From the NCBI RefSeq assembly GCF_037975245.1, contig NC_092580.1:6300501-6364500 (forward strand): a stretch of 64,000 nt of DNA, read 5' to 3'. Positions within the stretch are counted from its first letter, which is position 1. Each line of letters opens with the position of its first letter. Both the position numbers and the translations under genes were made by a program. The notes under the pieces are model-generated. The model did not search any database and had not been told where the DNA came from. It saw nothing but the letters and a program-made list of their open reading frames with translations. Below are positions 35,240-47,429 of the stretch, piece by piece. Source of the DNA: Apostichopus japonicus. Lineage: Eukaryota; Echinodermata; Holothuroidea; Aspidochirotida; Stichopodidae.

Positions 35240-38200
35240 ACAGCATCAACAATGAAGCTAACATTCAACTTCTTTGCAAGTGCACTTTTTGATATTGTCC
35301 ATTTCTTCAGGTCTCTGTTGATACCTTGATTAATATGAAACAGGATGAAATACATCCAGGAAGGAATATTGCATATTTGAACTTTAAATGACAGTTCAAA
35401 AGTAGCCTTTTGATGGTCCATTTCCCTTGATTTATCAACAATAAACTTGTCCACCCACACCTTTTTTTCACTTGCTCCAAAGAACTTGTCAAACATTTTG
35501 GGAGATTCAGGTCTCCTGAAGTATGTTTACATTGATATATCATATTGTGTATCCTTCAAGGTCTGTTTTTGTGGAAGGTGTCACACCTAGGAACAGCTAT
35601 ATGTGGAAAATAATTTTTGTAGTGCACTGAGTGTAATGACCATTACAAAAGTGTAATTGCTGATAAAAGTGCATTGATTGCTGACAGACACACCCAGTAA
35701 TAACTTCAAAATTCCAAGTAAATCTTGTTAATAGTGTATTGTTGTAACCTTGTGGAAATGATCATTGTGGGCTCAATTCATCCACCTTGCAGTTTTGCAT
35801 TTGCACTAAATTTTCACATGGCTTATATTTCGCATGCCAGTTCTGCACATATGACAAGCCAATCGGGGAGGGGGGGGGGGGCAATATGATGGATATTTCT
35901 GTTATCCATCATTTAACTTTGTTATAAATGTTATCATTATTTATGTTCTGTAGCGATTAAGCTTTGAAATATGCCCCTTTAAAGCAAGTTGTTGTTTCTA
36001 AGCTTATATTGGAACTTGTTGATGGATAGATTTATAGAAACTCAGTACCAATTACTTTATTTGCAAGCTTCCTCTATACCTAGACACTGGGCCAGTTATT
36101 GTGAAAAGTTTCCCTATGACCAGCAACATTTATATCATTTATGACTTTGAAATGGGCTTTGAGGTTACTGATTTACAAGCAGGTGAATTACAATGAACCT
36201 AATCAACATGCTACTAGGCATCTGAAAATATTCAAGTCTCTGGCATGTTATTAATTGCAATATTACAGCAACTAAGAATCATTGTATCCAATCAAGTAAC
36301 ATGAATAAATAAGTAAAAAAACCAAAGGTAACTTATACCGGCTTACTCATGAAAGGTTACTTATTGATAAATTATTGCCAGAGTAATAATTGAGCAATAG
36401 AGGATTTATCATTTTATAAATATATGTCAAGTCTTTCACTGACATATCATTCAAAGCTTGATTATGTGCCAAGTTTTAATTCCGTTGTCAAGGTCACATA
36501 GATCAACAGGAAGGTACTTAAGATCTCAGGTTTAATATAGGTTGTTATCCTCTCTTACATGCCACACATAACATGAGGACATGTCAATTTTCACTCAGCC
36601 CCGGGTTTCCTTCTCTTCTCTTATGTGTTTTGTTTTAAATTTTCAACAGGAACAGGGGTAATTAAAGTAGCTTCTGCAACAACCATATCTGAATGATCAT
36701 TGAGGTTTTACCTCCATGGAATGATGTACTGTAAAGAAAAAAATCTTTCCAACATGCTGTTCAATAAGTAGGGGAGGAGATGGGATGGGAGAAGGGGAGG
36801 TATGGGGAGGGGACTGAGGAGACAAATCAGGGGAAGGAAGTGAGGAGGAGGGAGGGGGTGGCACTACACCCATACAGTAATATTCTCTTAACAAAGATAT
36901 AAAAGTCACTTCATCTATGAGGGATTATCCCAAACATGTTACACTGTGAAGCAGACATTTCAGTATAATTACTTAGGTATGATACTTTTAAAGTATCAAC
37001 AAGCAGAGCATGAGGCTTTCAGCTTATAAAACAGAGCTATCAAACTTAGATACTTTTCTGTATAACATATGAACACCAAGAAAATCACAAAGTTAGACCA
37101 ATTATAAATGCAATGACAAGGCACCAGATTCTGTTATTACGCTGTAATCAATGCCATGTAATTAAATTTGACAGCAATAGGCTGTAGCCTAAAGGGACCT
37201 CAGAGAGTAACTTCACTGTAAGGAATATGAATTGACCCCTTATTTGTTTACTCACGTAACATTGCTACTATAAATATAGCTACTAATAAGGGTTTTAATT
37301 TTTATGATCTGTGAACATTGTTGTACCCTGTCTAGCATGTTTGAATACGGATTTCTTTCCTTATGACTGTAAGCTACATACACCTACATTAAGTGATTAT
37401 AATACATTATAATAGAGGTACGAATGAACAGTCAGCATATATGCCATTGAATAATTTTGGATAGCTTTCAGGATGTTTACTTTTATTTGCCTTGATAATG
37501 CTTCCTTGCAGAATAAGCTTTGTTTTGCTAGCAAGTGTAGCAAGTCACCGTACGTACGAATACAATGATTCCACAAGTATGGAAGATTGTTATCTGTCTT
37601 TATCTATTTTGTAATCTTTCCTAGTAATTTGTTAACTCTGTAAAGAAACGATTTCATTCACTCCCCTGTATGTTATGTGAAACTTAGTTTAACCCTGCTA
37701 GAGCCCACTGAACCCGAAAGGAATGCAACCTAGTTTTAGTTAACTTAGTCTAAAGCTAGTTGAATCAACTTACATGCGGCAATTTAAAGGATATCTCGTT
37801 CATTTTGATACTTCAGAACAATGTGTAACATACCATATTGGGGTGTCAATTGTCAAGGACCCCCACCCCCCACTCCCTTCCCCTAAAATAAAATCAACAT
37901 TACAAGTTTACAACCAGAAAATGAGGTTTAAAGTACGAGTTAATTCCTATGTAAAGCCTAATAGTCATTTTCTTATAAGTCTATGCCGGAAGAATATTAC
38001 AATTGTTGGTCTCTTCATAGGAAGTATGGCACCATATCCTACTGTTCAATGTTTTCAAGAACTATTTTTTTTTTTTACTAAAGGTGATTGTAACAGAGGT
38101 TATTCACCTATAATGATCCATGAATTCAATAAATGCAACAGCCTTTGTAATAGTACTATAGTTATCCAGCTACCATGGTTACAGCAGAGTGGGCTGACTG

Positions 38201-39320
38201 ATCCATAAGCAATCTGTCTATAATGCCAACGATATTCACAAGTTTTAAATGGTAATCTTATCCCTCTCTCAGATAAAGTTTTATGTTGATGGAAGGCAAG
38301 CAACAGGTTTGATAAATTGTGGGTGCACAATGTTGCTGGTTACTAGTTTGGAGTTGCATGGTGGTTGTGAGTTTAGTGGTGGAGGTGGTTGTGAGGAGCA
38401 AGTGTGGAGGTGGTGGTGATAACATTCTGTGGTGGTGATAAGGAGTTGGTACCTGTGAGTAGCTTGGTGGTAGTGAAAATGGTAGTGATGAAGATGGGGA
38501 GTTTGGATTAAATGGCTGTGATCAGGTGGTAACGAGTTTTATATCTGGGAGTATTCTGGTAGTGGGGAATAGTGCAGAGTTTGAAGGAGTATGAAGAATA
38601 TGGTGGTAATAAGAACTGAACTTTTTAGTGGTGGTGGTGAGAATTTGGCGCTGGGTGGGATGAACTCTTTACCTCCTGAAGTCCTTCATTGACATGACAG
38701 TATGTGTCTCAACATGTACCTTGTAACATTCTCTCAGGTCACTGGTACATGTGCAGGTCTATGTTTATAGGCATTTCATTTGGTATCAGTTCATTGTGAT
38801 AGAGAAGATACATAGAAATATCTACAACCTACCATTCCTCTGACCAAATTTGTCAATATGAATTCAGTATAGCTGTGATGTTTCCTAATTTTTTATAAAT
38901 TGTGCCTTTAGATTGTTTTGTTTCTACAGGCTACATTGTCTAAACTCAATGACTTCCTATAGCAAAGGGAAACTAAATTTGGCTAGTGTCCCATTCTGTC
39001 TATATATCATGATCATGTCAATATAACCCACCTGTGAATCCTGAATGTAAACTCTTCCTTCCTTCCTCTATCTGCATGCGAAACTGTCTGGTAGCATCCT
39101 CTTATCACAGTATTAAATCATTAATGTGTTGTTTTACATGTACATTCTCATAATCAGGTTAAGCTTCTGGCTTCTTTTGTTGCACCACTTAGTTTCAGTA
39201 TTATCCAAATTCTAAGAAGAAAAATTCACATGCCATATTCACGTAAAAAAAGACATAACAAAGGATAAGGTAAATGCACCCAGGCATGTTGTTTTCAGAT
39301 CTTTGTTGTTTCATTTCAGC
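35240..39320. other. Non-coding DNA with purine-rich repeats
   Basis: No recognised gene. Notable patches are G runs at 35871-35881, a GGAGG-rich purine tract at 36770-36860 and a GTGG-rich minisatellite at 38340-38660. Minus-strand frames overlap at 35233-35543 and a plus frame at 37774-38208 is composition-poor; neither is called. Confidence 0.35.
38340..38660 (+). repeat. Degenerate GTGGTGGT-rich minisatellite
   Basis: About 320 bp of imperfect GAGTTTGGTGGTGGTGA units with no fixed period. Confidence 0.65.
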
Positions 39321-39324
39321 CTAG

Positions 39325-39429
39325 ACAGAGGTATGTGTACCAGTCTCCTTTGATTATGAATACAAAGAAAAGAAAGCTATTGGTTACAAACAAGTTCTCT
39401 CCAAGTCACCAGGTGCCATCCCTTCTGAG
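39325..39429 (+). CDS. Candidate internal exon
   Basis: Acceptor TTTCATTTCAGCCTAG leads to 35 codons, TEVCVPVSFDYEYKEKKAIG then YKQVLSKSPGAIPSE, ending GAG|GTAAAT (phase 0 to 0). Both splice sites are good and the peptide alternates strand-like and charged segments. If the upstream CAG at 39319 were used instead, an in-frame TAG would follow, so the CCTAG acceptor decides the start. Family not recognised. Confidence 0.45.
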
Positions 39430-40465
39430 GTAAATACAGACAGTAAGTGTCAGTTTGTGGTTCCAACCTGCTACCTATTTCTGTACGTCTTTGGTGGTAA
39501 CAGATCTGTATTTTTGCAGATATTTTTATTTCATAATCCTTACCTCTTGGGGTGTATTGATGTATGTCTTAGTCTAGTGGAGACAATCACATATCAAATG
39601 ACTGTATATGCAGCCACCAGCAGTTATCATTCTTCACTTCTATTATCATCCATAACAAGACAAACCAGTGATATGTCAGCACACAACTGTCTGTCAGTAA
39701 TGAAAGATGTACTTTCTGAACTATTCTGTAGATTACAATGGGGAGTCAATTTGTCAACGACTTTCTTACTGCACCCTTTACAAGAAGACTGTTTACCTGT
39801 TATGAACCATGGAATTACATTTATATCCTGTGGCAAAAATAGCAAAATGTGTTGAAAGGTATGCTGTATTGGCCCCAAATATGCTAGATATTCAAATATG
39901 GTCGGTCACCTTTGGTCCAAATTCTTAAACTGATTTTATTACAACCTTCCGGGAAATTTTGCTCACTGATAGATTCAGTCATCTTGTGTGTTCCCTAAAA
40001 ATCTCTGAGAACACTTTGGAGAGTAAAAACCTCCAGGAAAAATTTCTAGCAATTATAGCGTGCTATAATTTGGGGCCTATACTGACTACCTTTAAAGGTA
40101 CAACTGCTTGCCCATCTAAACCTTTCAAAGAGGAGTGTTCTCAGACATTTACTACTGAGGTGAAGGATGGGTGGGTGAAACCCAGAATGTGGAGACCCAA
40201 ATTTGAGGGCCTTTATATGCTGAGTCTATGCAATCAGGCACCAGTGGAGTGCAAAGCAAACTTGGTGTGATGTCCAGGGGCGTGATATAGGGGCGTGCCT
40301 CAGGAGCCCTATAGTACAGGGTAAACATTGTTGGTGAAAGGCAAATTCCTCTGAAGCTTTGTGGTCTGCTGCTATGTACAAATTAAGAATATAATATGTA
40401 AGTGATGTTGCAATCAACAGTGTTTGGTACCTTTTTACTCACTTTCAATGGGTGAGATAATCTAC
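39430..40465. other. Non-coding DNA with a weak coding-like patch
   Basis: Plus-strand 39959-40270 has a 103-codon frame with a fairly natural end (EVKDGWVKPRMWRPKFEGLY) but no matching splice sites. It could be a decayed exon. Confidence 0.3.
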
Positions 40466-40472
40466 AGATGAC

Positions 40473-40735
40473 GGTTCCCGGACAATTCCCCCCTGGACGA
40501 TTTCCCCCCGGACGATTACCCCCCGGACGATTCCCCCTCGGACAATTGCCCCCCGGACAATTCCCAACCCTGACAATTGCCCCCCGGACAATTCCCACCC
40601 GGACAATTGCCAACCCTGACAATTGCCCCACGGACAATTCCCACTCCGGACAATTCCCACCCATGACAATTGCCCCCCGGACAATTTCCCCCCGGACAAT
40701 TTCCCCCCGGACAATCCCCTTCCTCGGAAACTTGG
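40473..40735 (+). repeat. Left terminal array, GGACAATT(C/G)CCCCCC units
   Basis: About thirteen to seventeen imperfect 13-20 bp units. Reading frames through it on both strands are repeat-encoded (PGQFPPG and GGNCPGG patterns). Confidence 0.95.
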
Positions 40736-40894
40736 ACGATTGATTGACAGCCGATGTAGGCGGGGTTAAGGCTATTATTCCAGTAAAAATGAGGGTGTGC
40801 AACAAGAGATTTCAGTTTTGGTTTCGATGACAATCGTAACCTATGCATTCATGCGGGCGGAGAGTGTGTATGCGTGTGTTGGGGGGGGGGGGTA

Positions 40895-41350
40895 GTAACG
40901 CCTCGCTTGTAAATACGATATCTCAGGAAGTGAAGCTTTGACCAATCTAATATTGGTGTATATGAGTAACACATTGGGTAGAAGAACCCTTTTGTTTTGT
41001 GGGTAGGTCAAAGATCATTTTGAGTCACCAGGGGCCAAATAGTAAAAACCTTGTAAAGACGATATCTCAAGGATGTAAGCTTAAACCAATATCATATTTA
41101 AGTTCGTGAGTAGGGGACCACATTTAGGAGCAAAAGCCTCTAGTTTAATGTGGAGGTCAAAGGTCATTTGGGTTCACCAGGGGTCAAATAGTGTAAACCT
41201 TGTAAACACGATATCTCAAGAAAGGAATGTTGAAAGAATCTCATATTTAGTATGTAGTTGTTACACGTTCAGTACAATATTTTATTGAGATCAAAGGTCA
41301 TTTTGAGTCGCCAGACGCCAAGTTGTGGAAACCTTGTTTATAAGCTACAG
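40895..41350 (+). repeat. Three tandem about 145-bp units, each with a DR1 motif
   Basis: CGATATCTCA recurs at 40916, 41060 and 41209 (144 and 149 bp apart). Each unit carries a nuclear-receptor DR1-type sequence: AGGTCAAAGATCA at 41005, AGGTCAAAGGTCA (perfect) at 41154 and AGATCAAAGGTCA at 41288. A fourth, decayed unit begins near 41345. The motif is part of the repeat, so receptor binding is possible but not shown. Confidence 0.85.
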
Positions 41351-41925
41351 TATCTCCCACCGACCAGCCTATCAGATAACATGTGCGTTACGCCTTGTAC
41401 GAATAGGGGGCTATTGGCATTGGAAATGAGCTTATGGGCATCCGTAGAATCTAAAACTCAAAAACTGTAAACTCCAACATACTTGCATTTGCTTAAACCT
41501 GCCGCCTGGAAGCCTTACTTTGCGTGCAAAAGGTGTACCATTACTTTAAATAATTCAGACAACAGAGGATAGTTGTAGCCTTCCTGGATTACAAGCTGGG
41601 ATAGGGGACCAAATGGAATATTTTTGCCACTGACTTGAGACTTGAGTTGAGCCCACTCTTTTTGAATTTCCTCCTTTATTTTTTCAAGCCATCTGGGTTG
41701 TTCTGATCATTTAGCAGCAAAGTACTACAATGATCAGCCACCCTCCCAATTTCTTCAACACCCCCGATGAATTCAAAGTTTCGTCTTTTCTTGCTGGCCA
41801 TAATAAGGGTCAACAATTTGGTAACAGAACTGAAAGTTTGTGGACAAAAGCCGAAGCTATGCCTCATATTACTGACTTGTGAATTAGGATACAATGTTTT
41901 ATTGACATGTCAGGTAGGCCTTTCT

Positions 41926-42636
41926 ATTCTGTGCAAAAAATATATTCTGTAAGAAATATATATATGCTGAACAAAGTACGGAGCTCTGTAAGTGCCAACT
42001 GAGATGTTGGTATTTCAGTAACTTCAGTGAACAGCTTATTCATTATATTGGCAATAAGTGTGCAAGTACAATGCACTTTCTTGCTCAGAACCGAAATGCA
42101 GTTCAAAGTTAGTGGTTTTGCGACATCACATTGCATATGATATTACGACGATACGATCGACAGCATAGCCTACTGTATCTAGCCGGCTTAACAGTCCCAT
42201 TAACATATCATATAACCAGGGAGCTGTTAGAGTAGCAGCTCCCTGGTATAACATAGGTAACATATACGTATAGCAGCAGTACTGCAATCATGGCGTCCAG
42301 ATATAGCGCGTTAGTAGGATAGTTGGTAGTGTGATGTTAACGTTAGACTACTCTAAACAGCATACTTATTACTTACACTAGGCTAAGACTTAGCATATAT
42401 TCCACTATTTGCTCTTCTCTAACCACAGTCTTTCAATAATTTGTTGCACTTCTGCAAGGACTCTATACATCAACGGAAAGAAAGTGGATGTGAAGAAAAC
42501 AGCAATATGATGAATAAGCTGGTCACTGAAGTTACTGAACAGCAAAACATCTCAGTTGGCACTTACAGAGCACCGTACTTTGTTTAGCATATATATTTTT
42601 CTTAAAGAATATATTTTTTTTGCACAGAATAGAACT
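41926..42636. repeat. Nested inverted repeat with a 12-bp perfect hairpin in its loop
   Basis: Arms of about 130 bp (41926-42056 and 42504-42636) are reverse complements, for example TCTGTAAGTGCCAACTGAG against CTCAGTTGGCACTTACAGA. Near the centre of the loop, ACCAGGGAGCTG (42215-42226) pairs perfectly with CAGCTCCCTGGT (42236-42247). Confidence 0.85.
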
Positions 42637-43060
42637 TTGTTATTAGAGAAAATATTTCCTACAAAGAATAAACATTTATTTTTGTACAGACAAAAACTTT
42701 TTCTATAGAATATATATATTTTCTGTCACAGAATTTATATATTTTGTTAGAGAAAAATATTTTCGGTCAGAGAATTGACATACTTTTTGAAAAGGATATA
42801 TATATTTCTTTAGAGAATACCTTTTTTTTCTCTTAGAGAATAAATATATTCTTGGCAGAGAAAAAATATTTTTTGTGTTAGAGAATATATATTTTTGACA
42901 GAATATTTACTATAAGAGAATATATATTTTTGCACAGAATACATATTTGTTATTAAGAAAATACTTTCTGTACGCCTGGAGAATATATAAATATATACTT
43001 TAAGGGAATAAATATAATTTTCAGGGAATATATATGTGTAAACAAATATGTCTAAAATGT
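42600..43060 (+). repeat. AT-rich minisatellite derived from the nested inverted-repeat arm
   Basis: Degenerate units of about 25-35 bp of the form TTAGAGAATATATATTTTTG with occasional CACAGAAT. The unit matches the outer end of the adjacent right arm, suggesting that the arm was amplified in place. Confidence 0.75.
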
Positions 43061-43145
43061 ATTTTTGAAGTTAACCATGTATGTATTTCGCAAGTACAGC
43101 ATATATATATTTGTACGTATATATTCCGCTTTCTCGCGCCATAGC

Positions 43146-43402
43146 AATTGTCCGGGGGAAATTGTCCGGGGGAAATCGTCCGGGGGGAAATTGTCCGGGA
43201 GGGTTATTGACCGGGGGGTAATTGTCTGGGGGGAAGTCGTCCGGGATGGGAATTGTCCGGGGGGGAATTGTCTGGGGTGGGAACTGTCCGGGGTGGGAAT
43301 TGTCTGGGTGGGAATTGTCCGGGGGGTAATTGTCCAGGGGGGAGTTGTCTGGGGGGTAATTGTCCGGGGGGTAATTGTCCAGGGGGGAGTTGTCCGGTCA
43401 CC
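43146..43402 (-). repeat. Right terminal array, inverted relative to the left array
   Basis: Imperfect AATTGTCCGGGGGG units, the reverse complement of the left array. Confidence 0.95.
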
Positions 43403-43748
43403 CAGATGACAGGTGATACATGATTGACAATTTAAGTTGACCACTCCAGCTGTATAATGAAGTTTGAAGCTTTAAGTTTATATAGTTATGCCATAGAGTT
43501 ATGTACAAATATCAAATCTGAAGACCAAAAAAAGGTGGTTGACTCTCCTGCAGTTCTGCTGTGGAGGTTTGTGTAATAGGACACAGAGTGCAACAATTCT
43601 TCAGCCGATTCTTGTTAAATTAAACAATGTTTATACAGACCTGTTTTTTTTTCAAAGATGTGAACTACCCCCTACCCCTCTCCTTTTCCTTCTTAATAAA
43701 ATCAAATTGAGCCAGATTTGATTGAGTAACACCCTTCTTTTATCCAAG

Positions 43749-43808
43749 GAATTGATTCAGGAGTGAACCCCACTGATGTTTGTGTTATAATTGCACAATA
43801 TATTTCCG
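43749..43808 (+). CDS. Candidate small internal exon
   Basis: A 60-bp segment after TTCTTTTATCCAAG reads IDSGVNPTDVCVIIAQYIS and ends TCCG|GTAAAT, phase 1 to phase 1. Splice sites are good, but the segment is short enough to be chance. It lies about 350 bp outside the foldback-like element. Confidence 0.35.
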
Positions 43809-44105
43809 GTAAATGCTCAGCTTTGACACATTGCTTCCTTTCACCATGGTTCTTAAGTTTTGATGAGTCAGGTGTTTTGACTTTGATGATACCGATCATA
43901 TATAAAATATAGCTTTATGAAACTTATTTACACTCACAGCTCCACAGGTGTCTGAACTGTAAGTTGTTTTACTCCAATAATAATAGTGGAACTAAACAAA
44001 ATAATAAACAGTGTGACAAGGAACAAATGAAAGGAAACACTCAGGACATATCTCCTCGCTTGTCTATAAAATAAGCCTAGTATTTAAAGAGAAGTCTGAT
44101 CACAG

Positions 44106-44158
44106 TTAATCCCTGTCAACCTTGTACCTACAAACTGTATTCCTATGTTGGCCCATCG
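44106..44158 (+). CDS. Weak candidate exon
   Basis: A 53-bp segment after CTGATCACAG reads NPCQPCTYKLYSYVGPS in the phase left by the 43749-43808 exon and ends TCG|GTAACT. The acceptor lacks a pyrimidine tract. Listed only because its phase agrees. Confidence 0.2.
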
Positions 44159-44159
44159 G

Positions 44160-47100
44160 TAACTAGAGACCAATCACCTTGCAGTAATTGCAAGTTTATT
44201 GGATTTACGGAAAGGAAGTATATATTGATATTTTGTTTTATTTCTTTGTTTAAAATAAATAGCAACAATATGTTGGAAGTTTTGCCCATCAAATGATCAC
44301 GCCCTAGCCAGAGTAATCAATTTGCAGGAGGATCAGCTTTCCTGGGAGGGGGCCAGCTCCCCTTAAATGTTTGCTTATATAAGGGGGCTTAAATTTTCAT
44401 TTTTCCCTACATTTGAAAATTCCAATTGTCTGTTTTTTTATTATTAAAAAAGTCATTATCTAAATTCAAGTGAAATTTAAAAAAAAATGGTACATAAAGA
44501 ACAAAGAGATAATTTTCTATGAAATTAAAACTAACATGTTTGTTAACAACTTTCTTTTCTGATTTCACACTCCATATTCCAAGTGTGTTACTGGCACCAT
44601 TGCTCCCCTATCCGTAAGCTCCCCTAATTTGGATATTGAAGCTAAGATTATATAAAGGAAGTATTTGATAGGTCTTTGTACTCATTTTATAAATATTTCC
44701 TATTCATAATGATTTTAGTTATTGAAATGAGAAATTATTTTGTCAGCACAAATTGAATGTTGATTATGTCTGTCCATTCTCCGTAATAACCAGATTTATC
44801 ACAAATTGTTAATTGTAAGTGCCAGAAGGGAATTTTTTTTTTAAATAAAACAATTTGAGTATTGTAGGCCTAGGCCATAAAACTGATAAAAACTGGATGG
44901 TAACTTTGGTGGATTTTGGTTTAATGGGATAGGATTTTTATCCTTGTATACAACCTTACCCTTTCTTTTTATATTGAGCTAGAAATTTAAACAAAAATTG
45001 TATGCCGGGGGGGGGGAGGGGGTCACGTGTCCCCTATGGCTACATGTGGCAGTAAATGATGGCCCTTCTTCTTGAATGATGCCATGTAAGGATTTGTTGC
45101 ATGGAGTTGGATATCTTCTCATTGAGTATATTGTATTCTGCAAGCAAGATTAGAAAAGTTCTTACAATCGATACAGAATCAATAACAATGGGAAAATCGC
45201 AAACAATTATTTTGATAAAATACTCTTGGACGTCAGCCAATAACTGTAAAGTTGAATCCCAGGTTTCTCTGCAGTGCATACAATGATTTTAAAATAACTT
45301 TATTCAGGAAAGCAGAATAACCCATCATTTTTTCATTGTTCTCATGTTTTTCCTGTTCACAGTGCACCCTCTGGCAGGGTGATAGCACTTTATGTTTACT
45401 GCTGCAAACTTGCTATAGGTGCACTTCCTTATCTATTTATAAATACAACTACAAAGCAATAGTATACAGTATCCTTACAAGCTTGAATGTAAAAAAGGGC
45501 TAGGCCCTTGTTTGATGAAATATGTGAATCATATTTCAATAATAGTCCATAGATATTTAGACACATTGACTTGTCTTCTTGGGTCAAAGAGGACTTTTCA
45601 GGTATTGTTTTATCAGGTTCTGAACCAACTCAAAAGTTCCAAATCTAAACGTAAATGCAGAGTGCACTGTGGAACTATATATGAGAAGCATTTAAAGCTC
45701 AACAGTATTGCCCACATGCTAATAAGACAAGCTGAAAATTGGGAAAAGTTTACTTTCCTGACAGTTCTGGCTCTCCAAATTACCCTTCGAGATATATAGA
45801 CAGGTTCAATTAGACAAATAAATGTCTGAGAAGAAGACCAGCATCAGTGACCATTATTTGACTTTCTAGCATTTTTAGAGAAAATACTTTAAAACTGTGT
45901 AAATTAAGTGCTCCAAATGATCAGGGTACTTCTACATGCAAGAGCTGTATGAGTTAAAAGCTGTATAGTAGTATGGTGTAGCAAAGTATTGTCTTCATTT
46001 GATTTTAATAATCTGAATTTGAGAGCTCAGGTAAACTCCATACAACCAGACAGGATTGCTAAATACAAGGAAATGGATATGATTTGGAGCTAGTGTATAA
46101 ACAAGACATGATTTTTATAGCAGGCCTGGATTAAGGTTCAGTTTAGCTACAAATATTGTAACTATGGAAGCATTTATGTGAATTGATCAGAGTAATTAAA
46201 CAGGTTTATACTTGAATGAGATTGTGGCACTGGTATCGCTGTACAGCTGTGTGGGGTGCTTTGTATTTATATGAATTGTGCAAAGTTTCAAACAAGAATT
46301 TAATATTCAAATAGGTAAAGTACATAAGTGTGGGAAAGGATTTAGTTAGTTTGGAGCAAAGTATTAAAATGAAAATGTGATCAGAGTGATTCATATAGGG
46401 CATCTTATTATGTTAAAGTCCTTACATGACGACCTTAATGTGAGTCTCACTCCTAGCTCACAGAATACACTTGAAAGGACACTGACTTTATATCTGGCAT
46501 CAACTTGATCAATTCTGGTTCACTTAGAGCATTTCAGATTAAATCAAGGCAGAAAAGTGCATTCTATGCACACACTCCCAGGTCCTCTCCTACCACTCCA
46601 CCCCTACCACCAAAACCCTTATCCGCACTCAACTTACACTGTTTTCTTTTATCCATGGGCAGTGAAACTATATAGCTTTGATAGACCACAACATAAGTTA
46701 ATTTCTCAAGTTTTCGTCAAACATTAATGACCATAAAAAACAAGAATTAACAAAGCACCTAGCAGAAAATGACCACAAGTTTCATAATGTGAACATGAAG
46801 AAATAAATTTCATAAATAATTTGATAGTATTGTGCAATTTTTCTTTCAACTTACAAAATTCTACTATCATAGGATTTGAATTGTATTATTTTCTCAATTT
46901 TTGTGAGATATTTCAAAAGTTCCATGTCAAGGAGATTAATTGTGACTTTTATCTCTGCCATTTCTTGGACTGTATTCATGATGCTTAAATGTGCACTAAC
47001 AGTGGCCTATAATATTGTAATCAACCATCTACCCTCGCCTCACTCAACTGACTATGTTATTTGTACAGTGCAATAAAGATTGGGTATGGTATGACTGTCA

Positions 47101-47195
47101 TATCTATATGTTATTGTTAAACATGTCACTGTGGCCTTGGTAGTTTGCATGTTTTTCATGCATCATCCTGATTTAAATATTTATACTCTTGTCGT
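44160..47195. other. Non-coding DNA (possible intron)
   Basis: No convincing exon. A G run is at 45007-45016. Segment 45040-45286 is open on both strands for about 60-79 codons and 45512-45799 is open on the plus strand, without splice support or family similarity. Confidence 0.35.
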
Positions 47196-47198
47196 CAG

Positions 47199-47308
47199 AT
47201 GCACTGGAGAGGAGACAGGATATGACAGTTTGCAATGTATTTGGCGACAACAGGGATAATTTCATGAATGCATTGAAGATATTTTTGGTTCTGTCTGATG
47301 TGAAAATG
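47199..47308 (+). CDS. Candidate internal exon
   Basis: Acceptor ACTCTTGTCGTCAG opens 36 codons, ALERRQDMTVCNVFGDNRDN then FMNALKIFLVLSDVKM, to ATG|GTATGC (phase 1 to 0). It is one of the most protein-like segments in the plus strand, with a charged stretch leading into an amphipathic helix. Family not recognised. Confidence 0.45.
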
Positions 47309-47429
47309 GTATGCTTAATTAATTCACAATGGTGCACTGTACTGTAAATCCACAAGTGACTGCCAAACAGGCGGACATTGTGAATGCAACATTGCTTCCT
47401 ATAGTGGTTAGCTATAACCATGACTCCAG

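Larger units (their letters stand above)
40473..43402. mobile_element. Foldback-like DNA element, 2.93 kb, tandem-repeat inverted ends
   Basis: The 8-bp direct repeat CAGATGAC flanks the element (40465-40472 and 43403-43410). Ends match as inverted repeats: GGTTCCCGGACAATTCCCC on the left and, reverse complemented, GGTGACCGGACAACTCCCC on the right. Each end expands into about 260 bp of short GGACAATTCCCCCC repeats in opposite orientation. The interior contains a 145-bp tandem repeat, a second nested inverted repeat and an AT-rich minisatellite. No transposase frame was seen. Foldback elements with tandem arrays inside their termini are known in animals; the superfamily here is not identified. 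Confidence 0.75.

Noticed and set aside
35233-35543. Two overlapping minus-strand frames of 78 and 87 codons
   Set aside because: They compete for the same DNA, have no recognised domain, and overlap the end of a better plus-strand candidate exon.
37774-38208. 144-codon plus-strand frame
   Set aside because: Contains a poly-T derived FFFF stretch and no consistent protein character or splice sites.
40383-40848. Long overlapping frames on both strands (GGNCPGG and PPGQFPPG patterns)
   Set aside because: Translations of the GGACAATTCCCCCC array, not proteins.
43052-43444. Long threonine/proline-rich and glycine-rich frames
   Set aside because: Translations of the inverted copy of the same array.
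45040-45286. Segment open for 60-79 codons on both strands
   Set aside because: Neither strand shows a family, a splice pair or clear codon preference; left undecided rather than called.
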